In this document: one piece after another, positions 15,499-22,169 of the stretch
How the letters are laid out: each line of letters begins with the position of its first letter
Position numbering within the stretch: position 1 is the first letter of the stretch
Origin: an uncultured Bacteriovoracaceae bacterium
GTDB lineage: Bacteria; Bdellovibrionota; Bacteriovoracia; Bacteriovoracales; Bacteriovoracaceae
Length of the DNA: 32,473 bases
NCBI GenBank assembly: GCA_938034385.1
Contig: CALHLC010000020.1
Location: forward strand, 1-32,473
Direction: 5' to 3'
Notes under the pieces: model-generated
Database searches by the model: none
Told to the model about the DNA's origin: nothing
Seen by the model: the letters and a program-made list of their open reading frames with translations, nothing else
Translations under genes and position numbers: made by a program

Positions 15499-16365
15499 AT
15501 GCAATCAAGTGTAATAAATCATTATGTGAGACTTATCTCTCTGAAGCTAGAGCGTTGGGTTGAAGCATCTGTAAAAATGCTTCCTAATATTATTGTTGCA
15601 CTAATTATCTTTTTTGTTTTTTATTGGATAGGAAGGCTTTTTAGAGATTCGTATAAGTCTATCACTAATAGATTCTCGGATAATAGAAGTATTAACTCTA
15701 TTATTGGGACAACTATTTTTGTGACTATCGTAGGAATAGGACTTTTTTCAGCTCTAGAGATTTTAAAACTTGATAAGGCAGTTACTTCGCTACTGGCTGG
15801 AGCCGGGGTTATTGGTTTAGCATTAGGTTTTGCTTTCCAAGAAATTGCTTCCAATTTTTTAGCTGGATCTATGATTGCAGTCGAGAGGCCTTATGAAATA
15901 GGTGACATTATTGAAATCAATAATCAAATAGGAACGGTTAGACAGATAAACTTAAGAACAACTCATGTGGAGACTTATCAAGGCCTTGAGATTATTATTC
16001 CAAATAAAATGATGTTTACCAGTACTATGATTAATTATACTTCTACACCTAGAAGAAGAATTGATTTAGAAGTTGGTATTGCATATGAGTCAGATTTAGA
16101 TAAAGTTAAAGCTGTTTTAAAAGATGCTCTAGAGAATCTTTATGGAAGAATTGAATCCGAGCCAGTTGAAGTCTTTTTTAATAAATTTGATCAATATTCT
16201 GTGAATCTAAATGTGCAAGTATGGGTTAAATTCCCAGGAAATAAGGGATATTTTAAGGCCTATGATGAAGCTATTTGTTTGATTAAAGATGCTTTTGAAA
16301 ATAATAAAATTGAAATTCCTTTTCCTGTTCAAAGGATTGAAATCATTAATAGACCTTCAGTTTAA
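15499..16365 (+). CDS. mscS: MscS-family mechanosensitive channel
   Basis: Small-conductance mechanosensitive channel homologue, releasing solutes upon hypo-osmotic shock through a homoheptameric pore in the inner membrane. Predicted 288 residues, the size of E. coli-like MscS. Two helices precede the pore-lining third helix, recognisable as LLAGAGVIGLALGFAFQ with alternating Gly/Ala, followed by EIASNFLAGSMIAVERPYEIGD, the most conserved part of the family. The beta domain (IGTVRQINLRTTHVETYQG, then IIPNKMMF) and C-terminal alpha/beta domain follow. I chose the ATG at 15499; an upstream in-frame ATG at 15406 would add 31 residues and lie inside the divergent permease gene. No clear Shine-Dalgarno is present. 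Confidence 0.9.
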   Translation: MQSSVINHYVRLISLKLERWVEASVKMLPNIIVALIIFFVFYWIGRLFRDSYKSITNRFSDNRSINSIIGTTIFVTIVGIGLFSALEILKLDKAVTSLLAGAGVIGLALGFAFQEIASNFLAGSMIAVERPYEIGDIIEINNQIGTVRQINLRTTHVETYQGLEIIIPNKMMFTSTMINYTSTPRRRIDLEVGIAYESDLDKVKAVLKDALENLYGRIESEPVEVFFNKFDQYSVNLNVQVWVKFPGNKGYFKAYDEAICLIKDAFENNKIEIPFPVQRIEIINRPSV

Positions 16366-16484
16366 TTTTTATATAAAAAAAAATCTTCCATAATACGTAT
16401 TTGTGCGGCATGTCATTTTTTCACACTTTAACATTTATCAAAATTATAAGTGTATTGTCTCTTAAAATTTAGCAGGAGACTTAT

Positions 16485-17231
16485 ATGAAGATTTTATCAA
16501 TTTTAGTAATCTTACTAACTTTCATGAGCTGTGGAAAAGAAGAATCAGCAGACACAGCACAGAGATTTGTAGATCAAAAACCACAAGGTTATACAGAGCT
16601 CCATGGTGGTGCAACAAATGGTGTCTATGTTTCAAGTGGGTTTCATTGTATTGATAAAGCCGGGAAGAAGATTGATCTAGATAAGCAAAGTGCTTTAAAA
16701 AGAGTTCTTTTATTCACTAATGATGAGATCCAGATGTTGAGTTATGTAAATACTAATTATGCTATGAAACAACACCTCGAAGATTCTGAAAAGTATTCTA
16801 ATGATAGTCATTTGATTGTTAGGTCTAGAACCTATGAATTTAATCAATATATCAAAGAAAATAGTGTTAAGGATGAGATGGTTTTAAAAGTTGCTAAACA
16901 TGATGAAGGTTCAGAGAGTTATAACGGAAGCATAGGAGATATTCCTTCGACAAGCTTGAATATACCTAGACACTTTTATGTAAGTTCTCAAATGGAAAGA
17001 GAAACTTTAAAGTTAGAATCAGATTATAAAGATGGAGAAACATCTCTAATTCTAACTTTAAAAAACACAGAATTAAATGATGAACTTTGTGGAGATAGAA
17101 CTCATAAATATTCAGTAACTTATAAAAATGTTTCTATGGAAGAAATCATGAAAATTGGTGAAAATACTGAGTCAAGAGAAGATCTTGAAGCAAAGGTAGA
17201 AACTGCTAATTTAGTAGATCCAGTATTATAG
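16485..17231 (+). CDS. lipoprotein of unknown function
   Basis: A 248-residue lipoprotein: MKILSILVILLTFMSC ends in a lipobox (FMSC, Cys16), followed by GKEES. The mature part is polar and probably mixed alpha/beta, with two further cysteines (GFHCID near 54 and DELCGDRTH near 206) that could form a disulfide. The region EEIMKIGENTESREDLEAKVE near the C-terminus looks helical. I do not recognise the family. The start is supported by AGCAGGAGACTTATATG. It is a single-gene unit between the MscS gene and a hairpin just after its stop. Confidence 0.8.
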   Translation: MKILSILVILLTFMSCGKEESADTAQRFVDQKPQGYTELHGGATNGVYVSSGFHCIDKAGKKIDLDKQSALKRVLLFTNDEIQMLSYVNTNYAMKQHLEDSEKYSNDSHLIVRSRTYEFNQYIKENSVKDEMVLKVAKHDEGSESYNGSIGDIPSTSLNIPRHFYVSSQMERETLKLESDYKDGETSLILTLKNTELNDELCGDRTHKYSVTYKNVSMEEIMKIGENTESREDLEAKVETANLVDPVL

Positions 17232-17243
17232 GAATTTTTATAA

Positions 17244-17272
17244 TTAGGCCTAGTCAAATAGTCTAGGCCTAA
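17244..17272 (+). terminator. probable intrinsic terminator
   Basis: Ten-base perfect arms TTAGGCCTAG (17244-17253) and CTAGGCCTAA (17263-17272) around a 9-nt loop. The downstream ATTATAAAATATATTT is T-poor for a classic terminator on the plus strand, but the position 12 bases after the lipoprotein stop and the GC-rich core fit. Confidence 0.6.
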
Positions 17273-17420
17273 ATTATAAAATATATTTCTCTTTCAAATC
17301 TTCCTTGAAGAATTGAAAATATTCAAATTTTTCTAATCTAGACCCTGTTAATTTTTCATAGTTTCTTTAAATTTTTTTGTTTTCTTGTACTGTAAGCCTT
17401 CTTATAAAAGGAGAAGTGAA

Positions 17421-17849
17421 ATGAACAAATTATTACTAGGAATGTTGATACTTGGGAGTTCAACCGTTTATTCTTTTTCTGCATTAGAAAAGTTTTCAAG
17501 CTCGTTTAATGCTGCAGAATGTGTTGATGAATCAATAGTTGAAAATACTGTGATCTCGCCAGAAGACTTTTTAGATGATTCTTACGATGAAGCTTATAAT
17601 AATGCAGGAGAAAACACCCTTGTAACCGATGGAGTTAAGAATGTAATAAGCTACTTAGAGTCTTCAATTGAGGGGTATTGTAATAATCCTAGAAAGGCTT
17701 TGAAAGCATTATCAAACTTAATAAAAAACTTTGATGAGATTGAAGGTATGATGGTTGAATTTTATGAAACTGGTGATGATGATTCAACTCAAAATTTTCT
17801 AATCGTTATGAAGGATGGAACTTATACTTCTATATATTTTGGGAATTAG
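17421..17849 (+). CDS. small secreted acidic protein
   Basis: A 142-residue exported protein with no family that I recognise. The start ATG at 17421 is fixed by AAGGAG at 17408-17413 and gives the signal peptide MNKLLLGMLILGSSTVYS, cleaved near YSFS/A. The mature part is strongly acidic, with Asp/Glu-rich stretches around residues 37-55 and 115-125 (EFYETGDDDST), and has two cysteines (AECVDE and GYCNNP) that may pair. It ends in a strand-like IVMKDGTYTSIYFGN. It is transcribed alone, between two hairpin terminators. Confidence 0.82.
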   Translation: MNKLLLGMLILGSSTVYSFSALEKFSSSFNAAECVDESIVENTVISPEDFLDDSYDEAYNNAGENTLVTDGVKNVISYLESSIEGYCNNPRKALKALSNLIKNFDEIEGMMVEFYETGDDDSTQNFLIVMKDGTYTSIYFGN

Positions 17850-17880
17850 TAGACAATTATTTTTCTAGATTTATGCATAT

Positions 17881-17911
17881 AAAGAGGGCCTAAAGTTTTG
17901 GGCCCTTTTTT
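17881..17911 (+). terminator. intrinsic terminator
   Basis: Stem AAAGAGGGCCT (17881-17891) with GGGCCCTTTTT (17900-17910), including two G-T pairs, loop AAAGTTTT, and a six-T run ending at 17911. It lies 31 bases after the stop of the small secreted protein gene. Confidence 0.88.
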
Positions 17912-18026
17912 ATGGAGTTATTTAAACGATGAATTCAAATAGTAGTAATATTAATGACTTAGTCTCTCTATAAAGTTTACTCAATGCGTTATAGGGTTGG
18001 TTTTTTTGCGCTATTATCTTCCCACT

Positions 18027-19247
18027 ATGAAACTAATTTTTACAACGATCTTATTGTTTTCTCTACATTCCTCATCTCAAGAATTTTTTAAGCCAGATTC
18101 TGAATATCTGACAAGGCAGAAAGATTTTTGGAAAAGTATTTATACTGAGTATACATCTGATCAAACTATTATTCACGATAAGTCAGAACCATCTATTATT
18201 TATAAGGTCATAGATCATGAAGGTTTTACTCATCCTGCACGAAGAAGTTTTGTCAAAAAGAAATTTAAGAAATTAAGAAATACATTAAAAAGAATAAAGG
18301 CCAAAAGAGGTAAAAGACTTAATGTAAGAGAGCAGGAGATTTATTCTCAGCTTCCTGCTAAATATAGAAAAAACTTATCAAAAAGAATTAAAAACCTTAG
18401 ATATCAACAAGGAATGAGAGATCGTTTTTTAGTTGGTCTTGAGAGATCAAATAAGTATTTGCATATAATTAAAGAGATCTTTGCAGAGTATAACCTTCCT
18501 GAGGAGCTTGCTTACCTTCCACATGTGGAGAGTTCGTTTAATTATAAAGCATATTCTAGTGTTGGTGCAGCCGGGATTTGGCAGTTTATGAGAAGTTCGG
18601 CAAAGCTTTTTAAGCTAGAAATTAATAACTATGTTGATGAAAGATTAGATATAACTAAAGCTACTCATGCCGCTGCAAGGCATTTTAAAGAAAATTATCA
18701 GATATTGAAACAATCATGGCCGATTGCAATTACGGCCTATAATCACGGTCCTTCCGGTTTAAGAAAAGCGATGAGGAAACTTAAGACTAAAAATTTCACA
18801 AAAATTATTACTAAGTATCAGACAAGAAACTTTAGTTTTGCTTCAAAAAATTTTTATGGGTCATTTTTAGCTGCAATTGAAGTTGCAGAGAATTATTGGG
18901 TGCACTTCCCAGAAGTTGATTTAATGCCTGAGAAGTATTTAGTTACTGAAAAATTAAAAAAAGCAAAGAAAATACCAGACTTATTAACAGAGCATCAATT
19001 AACTTTAGAGAAATTCAAGGATTATAATCCGGCAATTAAAAAAAGAGTTTATGCAAACAATTTAAAACTCCCTAAAAATACTGAGATTTATTTACCAGCT
19101 GCTGTTTATGAAATGCCTGAAGTTCAAGAGAAAACAAAGAATATGTGGGAGAAGCTTAAAGATTACGTTCTTAGCTTTTTAAACACTTCAGACTCAAAAG
19201 TAGCCAAGAAGCGACAAAGCTTAGACCTCCCAAAGGGACGATCATAG
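18027..19247 (+). CDS. MltD-like lytic murein transglycosylase
   Basis: Periplasmic lytic transglycosylase that cleaves the MurNAc-GlcNAc bond of peptidoglycan. The ATG at 18027 begins a good signal peptide (MKLIFTTILLFSLHSSSQ), giving 406 residues; an upstream TTG would add ten residues without benefit. A basic, helical region (about 70-130, rich in KK and RR) precedes the SLT domain. This carries LAYLPHVESSFNYKAYSSVGAAGIWQF with catalytic Glu168, the later AITAYNHGPSGL, and FASKNFYGSFLAAIEVAE, as in family 1D enzymes. The C-terminal part (LTEHQLTLEKFKDYNP, LKLPKNTEIYLP) resembles the region after the SLT domain in MltD; a clear LysM repeat is not visible. The last 77 bases overlap the opposing DUF423 gene. 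Confidence 0.9.
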   Translation: MKLIFTTILLFSLHSSSQEFFKPDSEYLTRQKDFWKSIYTEYTSDQTIIHDKSEPSIIYKVIDHEGFTHPARRSFVKKKFKKLRNTLKRIKAKRGKRLNVREQEIYSQLPAKYRKNLSKRIKNLRYQQGMRDRFLVGLERSNKYLHIIKEIFAEYNLPEELAYLPHVESSFNYKAYSSVGAAGIWQFMRSSAKLFKLEINNYVDERLDITKATHAAARHFKENYQILKQSWPIAITAYNHGPSGLRKAMRKLKTKNFTKIITKYQTRNFSFASKNFYGSFLAAIEVAENYWVHFPEVDLMPEKYLVTEKLKKAKKIPDLLTEHQLTLEKFKDYNPAIKKRVYANNLKLPKNTEIYLPAAVYEMPEVQEKTKNMWEKLKDYVLSFLNTSDSKVAKKRQSLDLPKGRS

Positions 19248-19530
19248 CTAAAAATTTGATTCCAGTGAGTGCATAAAAATAGCAACCACCGCTAAAAATA
19301 CAAATCCCCAAGACCATTAAGAGCTTTTCTAGCTTTAGGCTTTTAGAAGATTTTTCTTCAATCAATAATAAAAATCCAAGTCCAAGTGCATGTATGAAAT
19401 GATAGAAGTTTCCCGTTTCATATGTAGCTAAGGCTTTTTCACTTACTGACTTTTCTATACCGTGAGCTCCGAATGCTCCAATTAAAACAGCCAGGGCTAA
19501 TAGAAAACTTGGAAGAAAAAACTTTTTCAT
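19171..19530 (-). CDS. DUF423 small membrane protein
   Basis: A 119-residue membrane protein of the DUF423 (YgdD-like) family. The signature GAFGAHGIEKSVSEKALATYETGNFYHFIHALGL occupies about residues 18-51 and includes the family's two His-containing stretches. There are about four helices. Molecular function is unknown in the family. Its ATG overlaps the stop of the M48 peptidase gene by four bases (ATGA), so the two are co-translated. The 3' end overlaps the transglycosylase gene on the other strand by 77 bases, which is coding on both strands. Confidence 0.9.
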   Translation of the reverse strand: MKKFFLPSFLLALAVLIGAFGAHGIEKSVSEKALATYETGNFYHFIHALGLGFLLLIEEKSSKSLKLEKLLMVLGICIFSGGCYFYALTGIKFLAMIVPLGGLSFVASWLLLSLKCLKS

Positions 19531-20363
19531 AAGTTTCTATATTTTTTTATTGATTCTCTTATCTTTTCAACTCTATTTTCTGGATTAGGGTGAGTGCTGA
19601 AAAAATCAGATTTTTTAGAATCGCCACCACCACTGGCTTTTTTTAAGATCGCCATCACTCCAATCATCTCTTCTGGATTATACCCAGATTTGATCATCAT
19701 TTTTATCCCAAGATCATCTGATTCTAACTCTTGGCCTCGACCATATTTCATCCCAACAACAGATCCAATCATTGCAGCCATTTGTCCGGCACTATAATCA
19801 CCAGTTACTAAAACAGCTGCATTGGTTAGGCCTTTTGTAAGTTGGTCCTTTGCAATCCTTTGAGCACCATGACGAGCAAGAACGTGTCCTATCTCGTGAC
19901 CTAATACACCTGCTAATTGATCTTCATTTTGTAGTTGAGAAAATAAGGCTTGAGTAATATAAACCTGACCGCCAGGAAGAGCAAAAGCATTGACTGTTTG
20001 AGGATCTGCTAAAAGATGAAAATCAAACTTGTATCCAGATTGAGCGGCAATTGAATTTTGAACTAATTTATTTCCAACGGTATCTACATAGGCCTGTGCC
20101 TTGGTGTCTGGATGTTGACCACCATGCTGTTTTTCCATATGAGGAGCACTTTGTAGACCAAGTGCTATTTCTTGATCTTGATTTATACCAATTCTTTGCT
20201 TTACGCCTGTATAAGGATTCATTTCTGTTTTAGAGTAATATGATAATACATGGTATCCAGCATAGATTAAGCCTAAAACAAGCATAATCTTTAATCGACC
20301 GCCACCCATTCTTCGACGTCCCATTGATCCATAGCCACTACTTCTTCTTCCAAATATCCCCAT
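19527..20363 (-). CDS. M48-family zinc metallopeptidase
   Basis: Membrane-anchored M48 peptidase, 278 residues, probably acting in envelope protein quality control. An unusual Arg/Gly-rich N-terminus (about 1-24, FGRRSSGYGSMGRRRMGGGR) precedes one membrane helix (about 25-43). The peptidase domain has HEIGH at 156-160 and the glutamate ligand in ELESD (about 212-216). Family landmarks NAFALPGGQVYIT and STHPNPENRVEKI are intact, so it should be active. A perfect -35 TTGACA lies on the minus strand (20402-20407 in plus coordinates), with TAATAT 15 bp downstream as a short-spaced -10. GGATTAAT precedes the ATG. It is the first gene of an operon with DUF423. Confidence 0.93.
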   Translation of the reverse strand: MGIFGRRSSGYGSMGRRRMGGGRLKIMLVLGLIYAGYHVLSYYSKTEMNPYTGVKQRIGINQDQEIALGLQSAPHMEKQHGGQHPDTKAQAYVDTVGNKLVQNSIAAQSGYKFDFHLLADPQTVNAFALPGGQVYITQALFSQLQNEDQLAGVLGHEIGHVLARHGAQRIAKDQLTKGLTNAAVLVTGDYSAGQMAAMIGSVVGMKYGRGQELESDDLGIKMMIKSGYNPEEMIGVMAILKKASGGGDSKKSDFFSTHPNPENRVEKIRESIKKYRNL

Positions 20364-20580
20364 ATTAATCCTTTTTATTGATATTAAACTTATACTTAAT
20401 TTGTCAAAAACTATCCAGGATATTTGATAAAAAAATGATGAAAGGAATAGATGTTTTTGTCTATTTTGACATATTTTAGAACTAGAAAGTTGTTTTGGGT
20501 TTTAACTTACGTGTAAATATAATGCTAATACTAAGTGTTAGGAGTTTCTCATAGAAGTTGATCGTTTATATTATTAGACA

Positions 20581-21645
20581 TTATGTAAGATAAGAATGCT
20601 TTTTGAAGTTGGTATTAAAAGATTTACCGCTATTAAATCCAATAGACTCTGCTTTTGAATTTGATTTTGCTGAAGTTCCAATTTTACTTGTGTTACCGTA
20701 AATGATTTGGGTTGCATCTCTTATTAGTAATTCTAGTTTAATGAGAGCACTTTTTTGCTCATCTGAGTATCTTTTCTTTTTGTCTTGAAGGTTTGAGAGA
20801 ACTCCTTTTGAAAACCCGTAGAAAAAAGAATTTTTGGCCACTAGGCCTTTGAGCTTAGTTTCTTTTTTTTTCGATTTCCAGATTTCATCTAATGAACAAT
20901 TAAGAAAGTTGAAAACTTCAATGGATTGCTTAATCAACTGCCTTGTCCCAAATGTTTCTAGATTATGAAATTCATTTCCATAATGAAAAATTAGACCGAA
21001 ATTCATCTCTTGCATAATATGATAAATTGAATCAATTTTTGAATTCTTTCTCTTGAATTTGCACAGTGATTTAACAAAATATTCTTGTTCTGTTTCAGTA
21101 TTTAGAAAATCATGTTTAAGTATTAATTCATTTGCTTTTTCTAAAGCGAGAGTTGCCTCATGGATATTGTCGCTTTTTGATAAGGCAATAAGCTTTTTAT
21201 ATATTTGTTGGGCCTTGTCCTGCTTTTTTGAATCAATTTTCTTTAGTTCTATAGTTGCATTAGAAACTTCTTTGTCCCAATTGTATTTAGTGCAGGTTTG
21301 ATGGAATTCAACACCGTGAGGTTTTATAGAATTACCATATTTTAAATACGTTAAGTAATGAGCAAATTCATGTCTTAGTAGATTTAAATAATCTTCTTTC
21401 GATATTTGAGAACAATAAGTGTAATTAAGTTCGATCGTATAAGTATTACTATTAAATCGCCCTAATGTTTTAGAAGATAAATTTTGTGTATCTATGAATG
21501 ATTCTACACTAATAGGGTAGAGGTACTTATTATATTTAAATCTTTTAGTTTTTACATCAAGTTCTGTTTCGTTGCGGATGATTTCCTTTAAATCTATTAT
21601 TGCTTGAGTGTTAAATTGTAAAATATTTTTAGAAAAGTGTCTCAT
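20581..21645 (-). CDS. SprT-like metalloprotease domain fused to DUF2786
   Basis: A 354-residue cytosolic protein with no signal peptide. Residues about 10-125 are SprT/zincin-like: HEFAH at 92-96 provides two zinc histidines and the catalytic Glu, and PHGVEFHQ (His110) is the likely third ligand. Residues about 143-182 (QQIYKKLIALSKSDNIHEAT, then ALEKANELILKHD) match the short helical DUF2786 domain, and the following region could be its usual C-terminal companion. The tail is Ser/Lys-rich and low-complexity. SprT-like proteases act on DNA-protein crosslinks in other systems; that role here is inference. The ATG lacks a clear Shine-Dalgarno and lies 8 bases after a 29-codon ORF, so coupling is possible. 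Confidence 0.82.
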   Translation of the reverse strand: MRHFSKNILQFNTQAIIDLKEIIRNETELDVKTKRFKYNKYLYPISVESFIDTQNLSSKTLGRFNSNTYTIELNYTYCSQISKEDYLNLLRHEFAHYLTYLKYGNSIKPHGVEFHQTCTKYNWDKEVSNATIELKKIDSKKQDKAQQIYKKLIALSKSDNIHEATLALEKANELILKHDFLNTETEQEYFVKSLCKFKRKNSKIDSIYHIMQEMNFGLIFHYGNEFHNLETFGTRQLIKQSIEVFNFLNCSLDEIWKSKKKETKLKGLVAKNSFFYGFSKGVLSNLQDKKKRYSDEQKSALIKLELLIRDATQIIYGNTSKIGTSAKSNSKAESIGFNSGKSFNTNFKKHSYLT

Positions 21646-21653
21646 TTGTTTTT

Positions 21654-21743
21654 TTATTGTCGATGTATCAACTTTAATAATTTATCACAAATTACTTTGT
21701 TTTGCTTAGATTCAGCGAAAAATTTCTTACCTCCTAAGAACAT
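21654..21743 (-). CDS. very small basic ORF, possible frame-shifted tail
   Basis: A 29-codon ORF whose ATG overlaps the stop of the small secreted peptide gene by one base (TAATG) and whose stop lies 8 bases before the SprT-like gene. The product is basic (GGKKFFAESKQNK, then DKLLKLIHRQ). It has no Shine-Dalgarno of its own. It would be read continuously with the upstream ORF if the seven-T run at the junction (minus strand) had one more T, giving a 76-residue secreted protein. It could be a coupled ORF, a slippage product or a decayed tail; I cannot decide. Confidence 0.35.
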   Translation of the reverse strand: MFLGGKKFFAESKQNKVICDKLLKLIHRQ

Positions 21744-21883
21744 TAAAAAAAGTAGTTTCTCTTTATAGATGGACTATGGTTTCTAAGAATATATAAAAGC
21801 TCTTTCATTAATTGCGAGTTTGATGAGGAGGCCATTAAGTTTGATGTAATTAAAAGTGCCATTAATCCAATAATAAATTTCAT
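21743..21883 (-). CDS. 46-residue secreted peptide
   Basis: A small gene with strong local support. AAGGA sits 5 bases before the ATG at 21883, and a sigma70-like promoter lies about 40 bases further upstream. The 46-residue product starts with a signal peptide (MKFIIGLMALLITSNLMA) with likely cleavage after MA or MAS. The mature peptide is short, about 28 residues (SSNSQLMKELLYILRNHSPS, then a basic and aromatic end). It is encoded ahead of the SprT-like protease gene on the same strand, with a 29-codon ORF between. Function is unknown. The stop codon lies directly after a homopolymer of seven Ts, so the frame should be checked. Confidence 0.65.
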   Translation of the reverse strand: MKFIIGLMALLITSNLMASSSNSQLMKELLYILRNHSPSIKRNYFF

Positions 21884-21921
21884 GTTTTCCTTATTATATC
21901 TTTGATAAGTTGAGCTTGAAT

Positions 21922-21950
21922 ATTAGATAAGGAAAATGATGTTTAGTCAA
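21922..21950 (-). promoter_or_regulatory. sigma70-type promoter for the small secreted peptide
   Basis: On the minus strand TTGACT (21950-21945), 17-bp spacer, TCTAAT (21927-21922): five of six matches in both boxes with ideal spacing. Transcription would begin near 21915, giving a leader of about 30 nt that contains the AAGGA before the ATG at 21883. Confidence 0.6.
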
Positions 21951-22169
21951 AGAAATCTCGATACTATTATGAAGTACCCATATTTTGATTTGGTATTCTA
22001 AAAACAAGATTATTGGGCAGAGATCACAAGTGAATAATTATCTTAATATTGTGTCTTTATTTTGGCACTCTTGAGGTTTAAAACAAAGAATTAGTAGTAG
22101 CTATGAGATGAGCAATATGTAAGTTCTTTGCTCAAGAAAAATATGCCTATTGCCGATATTATAAGAACT

